Part shown: piece by piece, positions 13,931 to 16,702 of the stretch
Layout of the letters: every line of letters begins with the position of its first letter
Numbering within the stretch: the stretch's first letter is position 1
NCBI GenBank assembly: GCA_025934335.1
Contig: JAICYG010000049.1
Location: forward strand, 1-16,702
DNA from: Thermoleophilia bacterium
Lineage (GTDB): Bacteria > Actinomycetota > Thermoleophilia > Gaiellales > Gaiellaceae
DNA: 16,702 nt
Direction: 5' to 3'
Made by a program: the position numbers and the translations under genes
Notes under the pieces: model-generated
Told to the model about the DNA's origin: nothing
Databases searched by the model: none
Seen by the model: only the letters and a program-made list of their open reading frames with translations

Positions 13931-14200
13931 GTGGCCGACTTCCTGCTCGAGCTCTACGCCGCCCGCTCGAACCACCGGGCGGTCTCGCGGTGGCCCGACC
14001 GCGCCCGCGCCGCCGCCGATGCGCTCTCGCGCTCGGGGCCGCGCGTCCGGTTCGTGACCTCGATCTTCGTGCCGGACGACGAAACGTGCTTCCTCCTCTA
14101 CGAGGCGGACTCGGCCACGGCGGTGGAGGAGGCCGCGCGGCGGGCGGGGCTCGCCTTCGAGCGGGTCGCGGAAGCGATCACGTCCGCCGTCAAAGATTGA
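13931..14200 (+). CDS. DUF4242-like small protein (SCO4226-type ferredoxin-like fold)
   Basis: The 89-residue protein has FVPDDETCFLLYEADSATAV (46-65) and RAGLAFERVAEAI (71-83). This pattern is characteristic of the DUF4242 family, whose Streptomyces member SCO4226 is reported as a nickel-binding protein with a ferredoxin-like alpha/beta fold. Cys53 is the single cysteine. His15 could also contact metal, but the binding site cannot be assigned from sequence. No signal peptide is seen. The GTG start lies 9 nt after a TAGCGT -10. The gene follows the LAL regulator and ends in the same Lys-Asp-stop as that regulator because the repeated promoter element covers both gene ends. The function is not known. 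Confidence 0.77.
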   Translation: MADFLLELYAARSNHRAVSRWPDRARAAADALSRSGPRVRFVTSIFVPDDETCFLLYEADSATAVEEAARRAGLAFERVAEAITSAVKD

Positions 14201-14241
14201 GGGTTTCCGTGATTTCCCGTGCGGCGGTCTACCCGTACGGT
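14191..14241 (+). promoter_or_regulatory. Promoter element copy 2 (28-bp repeat plus -10)
   Basis: CAAAGATTGAGGG to ATTTCCC (14191-14218) repeats the element found at 13871, again across an AAA GAT TGA gene end. TACGGT (14236-14241) sits 17 nt after its end, exactly as TAGCGT does in copy 1. Transcription would start near 14249, giving a leader of about 38 nt to the secreted-protein ATG at 14287. Confidence 0.6.
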
Positions 14242-14274
14242 CGCACCGACTCGTCCTTCCACCGCTCCAACCCG

Positions 14275-14283
14275 AAAGGGGAG
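14275..14283 (+). promoter_or_regulatory. Shine-Dalgarno of the secreted-protein gene
   Basis: AAAGGGGAG ends 3 nt before the ATG at 14287. With the exporter's site at 575-582 it is one of only two strong ribosome-binding sites here, suggesting high expression of this gene. It confirms the chosen start over any upstream reading. Confidence 0.75.
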
Positions 14284-14286
14284 ACG

Positions 14287-14853
14287 ATGAAGAAGACACT
14301 CCTTGCTGCATGCGCCGCGACGGCGCTGCTGCTCGCTGCGGCCTCGAGCGCCACCGCCGGCGCCGGCGGGCTCAGCGAAGCCCGTGCCGCCACCGCGCAG
14401 TTCCAGCGGTTCGACGCCGCGGTAGCAGCCGGTTACAGCGCCGAGGTGATCGACCTCAACGGCCTCGCGTGCATCGACGACATCGAGCACCACACCGGCG
14501 GCATGGGCATCCACTACCTGAACCCCGCGTACTTCGACAGGTTGGTCAACGGCCACTTCGTCGACGGGAACGTGGATGCCTCGACCCCCGAGGCCGTCAT
14601 CTACGAGCCGACCGCGAACGGACGGATGCGCCTCGTCGCGGTCGAGTACATCGTGACGAAGGAAGGCTGGGAGGCGTCACACGGCGCGGGCGCGCCCGCA
14701 CCGTCGCTCTTCGGCCAGGAGTTCGAGCCGGTCCTTGCCGGGAACCGCTACGGCCTGCCGGACTTCTACGAGCTGCACGCCTGGATCTGGAAGAACAACC
14801 CGCTCGGCATGCACAACGACTGGAACCCGACCGTCACCTGCGCGAACGCTTGA
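14287..14853 (+). CDS. Secreted protein of unknown function (GGMGIHY / WIWKNNP motifs)
   Basis: The 188-residue exported protein has a clear Sec signal peptide: MKK, a hydrophobic Ala/Leu core, then Ala-Thr-Ala at 22-24, so cleavage is predicted after residue 24. The mature part holds two cysteines, Cys62 and Cys185, that could form a disulfide. Histidines are clustered in EHHTGGMGIHY (67-77), plus His164 in ELHAWIW and His176 in GMHNDWNP. I recall similar uncharacterised secreted actinobacterial proteins but no assigned function. The His pattern could suggest metal or heme binding, which is speculation. Its promoter carries the same element as the upstream DUF4242-like gene, so both may be targets of the adjacent LAL regulator. 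It converges on the SIS-domain gene with 9 nt between stops. Confidence 0.8.
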   Translation: MKKTLLAACAATALLLAAASSATAGAGGLSEARAATAQFQRFDAAVAAGYSAEVIDLNGLACIDDIEHHTGGMGIHYLNPAYFDRLVNGHFVDGNVDASTPEAVIYEPTANGRMRLVAVEYIVTKEGWEASHGAGAPAPSLFGQEFEPVLAGNRYGLPDFYELHAWIWKNNPLGMHNDWNPTVTCANA

Positions 14854-14862
14854 GAGACCGGG

Positions 14863-15729
14863 TCAGCCGGGGTAGGGCTCGCCGGCGGCTTCGGCCCACG
14901 GCGAGCCCGGCGCCCGGCGGATCGGGTCGGGGTCGATGCCCCGCGCCTCGGCGACGGCGAGCGTCAGCAGCTGGAAGCGCACGATGTCGACGACCGGGTG
15001 CTCCGTCGGCACGAGTTCCACCCGGCAGCCGAGCGTCTCGAGCGCCGTCGCGGCGTCGGCAGCGCGCTCGGCTGCGCGGCCTTCCCCCTCCAGCACGTAC
15101 GCACGCACCGTCTCGTCGACCGCCGCCAGGTACCCGTGCAGGAGCTGCTCCGTCTCGTACGCCGACGCATCGACCCACGCGCCTTCGCGGAGCTTCAGCG
15201 CCGCCTCCTGCGCCGTCGGCCAGTCGCGGCCGGCCCCGGCAACGATCACGCGCGACTCCTCGAACGGATCGACGCGCTGCGTGAGCGCCTGCTCGACGGC
15301 GGCCGGCAGGTGATCGATCTCCTCGCCGTGCAGCGCCTCGAGCGCCGCGACGGCGCAGGTGTAGCTCGCGGTGTGGCACCAGGAGCGCTCGAGCTCCGGC
15401 GTGCAGACGACCACCTCGTCGACGAGCTCCGCGAGCTCCGACTCGGGATTCCCCGTCACGAGCCAGACGTCGCCGCCGAACGCGCGCTCCGCCTCCATCG
15501 TCAGCGGCGTCGCCCCCTCGTGCGAGACGCAGACGAGAATGTCCGCGTACGGCGGCCGCAGCGTCGCCTCGAGCGCCTGCACCGCGAAGCCGCCGGTCTG
15601 CGCCGCGTGGAACGAGGTACCGCAGCCGGTGTGGACGATCGTCGCGTCCGTGGGCAGGCGCCGGTCGGTCGGCACCGACCGCAGCCAGTCGGGCTGGGCG
15701 AAGATCGTGCGTCTCGTCTCGCCGGCCAC
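14863..15729 (-). CDS. SIS-domain protein related to GlmS isomerase domain / sugar-phosphate isomerase
   Basis: The 288-residue protein has two SIS folds, as in the isomerase half of GlmS and in sugar-phosphate deaminases or deglycases (AgaS and FrlB types). SIS 1 contains VHTGCGTSFHAAQTGG (32-47) and CVSHEGATPLT (67-77), whose Ser and Thr bind the sugar phosphate. SIS 2 contains VIVAGAGRD (161-169) and a GlmS-like EAALKLREG...ETEQLLHG segment (175-199). There is no glutaminase domain, so it is not GlmS itself. It is somewhat shorter than the roughly 340 residues usual for the group. The GTG start at 15729 is supported by an extended -10, TGG-TATAGA (15745-15737), 7 nt upstream. It shares this region with the divergent HAD phosphatase. 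The sugar substrate is unknown. Confidence 0.85.
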   Translation of the reverse strand: MAGETRRTIFAQPDWLRSVPTDRRLPTDATIVHTGCGTSFHAAQTGGFAVQALEATLRPPYADILVCVSHEGATPLTMEAERAFGGDVWLVTGNPESELAELVDEVVVCTPELERSWCHTASYTCAVAALEALHGEEIDHLPAAVEQALTQRVDPFEESRVIVAGAGRDWPTAQEAALKLREGAWVDASAYETEQLLHGYLAAVDETVRAYVLEGEGRAAERAADAATALETLGCRVELVPTEHPVVDIVRFQLLTLAVAEARGIDPDPIRRAPGSPWAEAAGEPYPG

Positions 15730-15753
15730 GGATGCCTCTATACCATCGCCGCG
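15730..15753. promoter_or_regulatory. 24-bp bidirectional leaderless promoter
   Basis: Only 24 bp separate the two divergent GTG start codons. On the plus strand TACCAT (15741-15746) precedes the HAD GTG (15754) by exactly 7 nt. On the minus strand TATAGA (15742-15737), with an upstream TG making an extended -10, precedes the SIS GTG (15729) by exactly 7 nt. The two hexamers overlap by 2 bp, so polymerase binding in the two directions would be mutually exclusive. Confidence 0.6.
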
Positions 15754-16416
15754 GTGCCCGTCCGCGCATTCCTGTTCGACTTCGACGGGCTGATCCTCGA
15801 CACGGAGACCGCCTCGCGCGCCGGCTGGCAGTGGCTCTACCGCGAGCACGGGCACGAGTTGCCACCCGAGAAGTGGGCGCTCATGGTCGGCACCGTCGAC
15901 GGCTGGGACATCTGGGGCCATCTGGAGGAGCTCGTCGGCGCGCCGCTCGACCGGTTGGCGTGGAACGAGCAGCGCTACGCGCACGAGGTGACGCTGCTCG
16001 AGGCGGAGGAGCTCCGCCCCGGCATCGCCGACTACCTCGGCTACGCCGAGCGGCACGGGCTGAAACGGGCGATCGTCTCGAGCTCATCGCGCCGCTGGAT
16101 CGACATGCACCTCGAGCGCCTCGAGCGGGTTTACGGCTGGGACGCGATCGTCACCGCGGACCACGACCCGGCACGCGCGAAGCCGCACCCGGCGCTCTAC
16201 CTGGAGGCGCTCGAGGCGGTGGGCGTGCCGGCGGCGGACGCCGTCGCGTTCGAGGACTCGCCGAACGGCGCGCTGGCCGCGAGGTCCGCCGGGATCTACG
16301 TGGTCGGCATCCCGAACAACGTCACTGCCGACCTCGGCCTCGGCGAGCACGTCGACCTGCTGCTCGACTCGCTCGCCGACCTCTCGCCGGGCGCGCTCGC
16401 CCGTCGTCTAGCGTAG
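15754..16416 (+). CDS. HAD-superfamily hydrolase (beta-phosphoglucomutase-like subfamily)
   Basis: The 220-residue HAD-IA phosphatase or phosphomutase has motif I DFDGLILDTE (9-18) with nucleophile Asp9 and acid/base Asp11, and a helical cap at about 19-85. Motif II lies in VSSSS (108-112), motif III is Lys143 (AKPHP) and motif IV EDSPNG (167-172). This matches enzymes acting on small sugar phosphates, such as beta-phosphoglucomutase-like phosphatases. The GTG start lies 7 nt after a TACCAT -10, with no Shine-Dalgarno. The divergent SIS-domain sugar-phosphate protein shares the promoter region, supporting a common sugar-phosphate role (inference). Its stop codon overlaps the -10 of the next gene. 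The substrate is not determined. Confidence 0.92.
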   Translation: MPVRAFLFDFDGLILDTETASRAGWQWLYREHGHELPPEKWALMVGTVDGWDIWGHLEELVGAPLDRLAWNEQRYAHEVTLLEAEELRPGIADYLGYAERHGLKRAIVSSSSRRWIDMHLERLERVYGWDAIVTADHDPARAKPHPALYLEALEAVGVPAADAVAFEDSPNGALAARSAGIYVVGIPNNVTADLGLGEHVDLLLDSLADLSPGALARRLA

Positions 16417-16421
16417 GGCGC
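16409..16421 (+). promoter_or_regulatory. -10 element of the M16 peptidase gene, leaderless spacing
   Basis: TAGCGT (16409-16414) overlaps the HAD stop codon and is followed by exactly 7 nt (AGGGCGC) and the ATG at 16422. The AGGG in the spacer could alternatively act as a short Shine-Dalgarno if transcription comes from upstream. Confidence 0.5.
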
Positions 16422-16702
16422 ATGAGCGTCTACCAGCGTCACTCCCTCTCGAACGGCCTGCGCGTCCTCACCGCGCCGCTCGACCATGCGCAGTCGGTCG
16501 CGTGCTACGTCATGCTCGCCGCCGGCTCGCGCTACGAGAATGCGTCGAACCGCGGCATCGCGCACTTCGCCGAGCACATGTTCTTCAAGGGCACCGAGCG
16601 CCGGCCGACCGCCCGCGACATCGCGATGGAGGTCGACTCGATCGGCGGCGAGTTCAACGCGTTCACCTCCAAGGAGTACACGGGCTACTACATCCGCTGC
16701 GC
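16422..16702 (+). CDS. M16-family zinc metallopeptidase (insulinase/processing-peptidase-like), N-terminal part
   Basis: The first 93 codons run off the right edge. The protein opens with the typical HSLSNGLRVLTAPLDHAQSVA and carries the inverted zinc motif HFAEH (48-52), followed by MFFKGTERRPTARDI and GGEFNAFTSKEYTGYY (75-90), all conserved in bacterial M16 peptidases related to the mitochondrial processing peptidase beta subunit. His48 and His52 bind zinc and Glu51 is the catalytic base; the third ligand should lie downstream, outside the window. Family members have about 410-450 residues, so roughly three quarters are missing. No signal peptide is visible. The gene follows the HAD gene by 5 nt. 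Confidence 0.93.
   Translation, partial: MSVYQRHSLSNGLRVLTAPLDHAQSVACYVMLAAGSRYENASNRGIAHFAEHMFFKGTERRPTARDIAMEVDSIGGEFNAFTSKEYTGYYIRC

Noticed and set aside
13834..14286. Longer N-terminus for the secreted protein starting at 13834
   Set aside because: The ATG at 14287 has a strong Shine-Dalgarno and starts a textbook signal peptide. The extension overlaps the DUF4242-like gene out of frame.
14854..14862. Bidirectional terminator between the secreted-protein and SIS genes
   Set aside because: Only 9 nt separate the stops, and I see neither a stable hairpin nor a T-run.
14998..15753. Upstream extension of the HAD frame through the SIS gene to 14998
   Set aside because: The extension is antisense to the SIS-domain gene. 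HAD motif I begins eight residues after the GTG at 15754, which also has a well-placed -10.
1..16702. tRNA, rRNA, CRISPR, insertion sequence or phage signatures
   Set aside because: Reading both strands I found no cloverleaf with a TTCGA-type T-loop, no regularly spaced repeats, no transposase or integrase and no terminal inverted repeats. Base composition is uniform.

Overview
The window is very GC-rich and densely coded. Genes are joined by 4-29 nt overlaps, GTG and TTG starts are frequent, and many start codons sit 7-9 nt downstream of a TANNNT-like -10 hexamer, which suggests leaderless transcripts. Together with a large LuxR-family (LAL) ATPase regulator and the protein families present, this points to a high-GC actinobacterium. 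The Thermoleophilia (Gaiellales/Solirubrobacterales) are my best guess, but that is inference. I see no mobile element, CRISPR array, rRNA, tRNA or clear intrinsic terminator. No gene-free stretch exceeds 300 nt.

Left part (1-6120). A truncated DHA2/EmrB-type drug exporter on the minus strand diverges from a four-gene plus-strand operon. The operon encodes an acetyl-CoA-synthetase-like ligase, a short-chain dehydrogenase, an SGNH/GDSL hydrolase and an acyl-ACP thioesterase. Two tandem GTTAGC-type palindromes lie between exporter and operon and look like a TetR-type operator. The operon converges, with overlapping 3' ends, on a two-gene minus-strand operon encoding a hotdog-type thioesterase-like protein and a CitE/HpcH-type lyase. 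That operon diverges from a small membrane protein gene, and a perfect 17-bp palindrome runs exactly from one start codon to the other.

Middle (6092-11074). Glutamine-dependent NAD+ synthetase overlaps the small membrane gene and converges on a minus-strand pair: a four-TM CopD-like protein and an unusual fusion of a Mug-type uracil-DNA glycosylase with a Nudix hydrolase. A 61-codon Cys-containing ORF then diverges from an OsmC gene, which overlaps a cysteine-desulfurase-like PLP enzyme lacking the catalytic Cys.

Right part (11106-16702). A LAL regulator is followed by a DUF4242-like small protein and a secreted protein. The two genes after the regulator are each preceded by the same 28-bp element at an identical distance from a -10 hexamer, suggesting a small regulon. 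A SIS-domain sugar-phosphate protein (minus) and a HAD phosphatase (plus) share a compact bidirectional promoter. The window ends in the first 93 codons of an M16 zinc peptidase.
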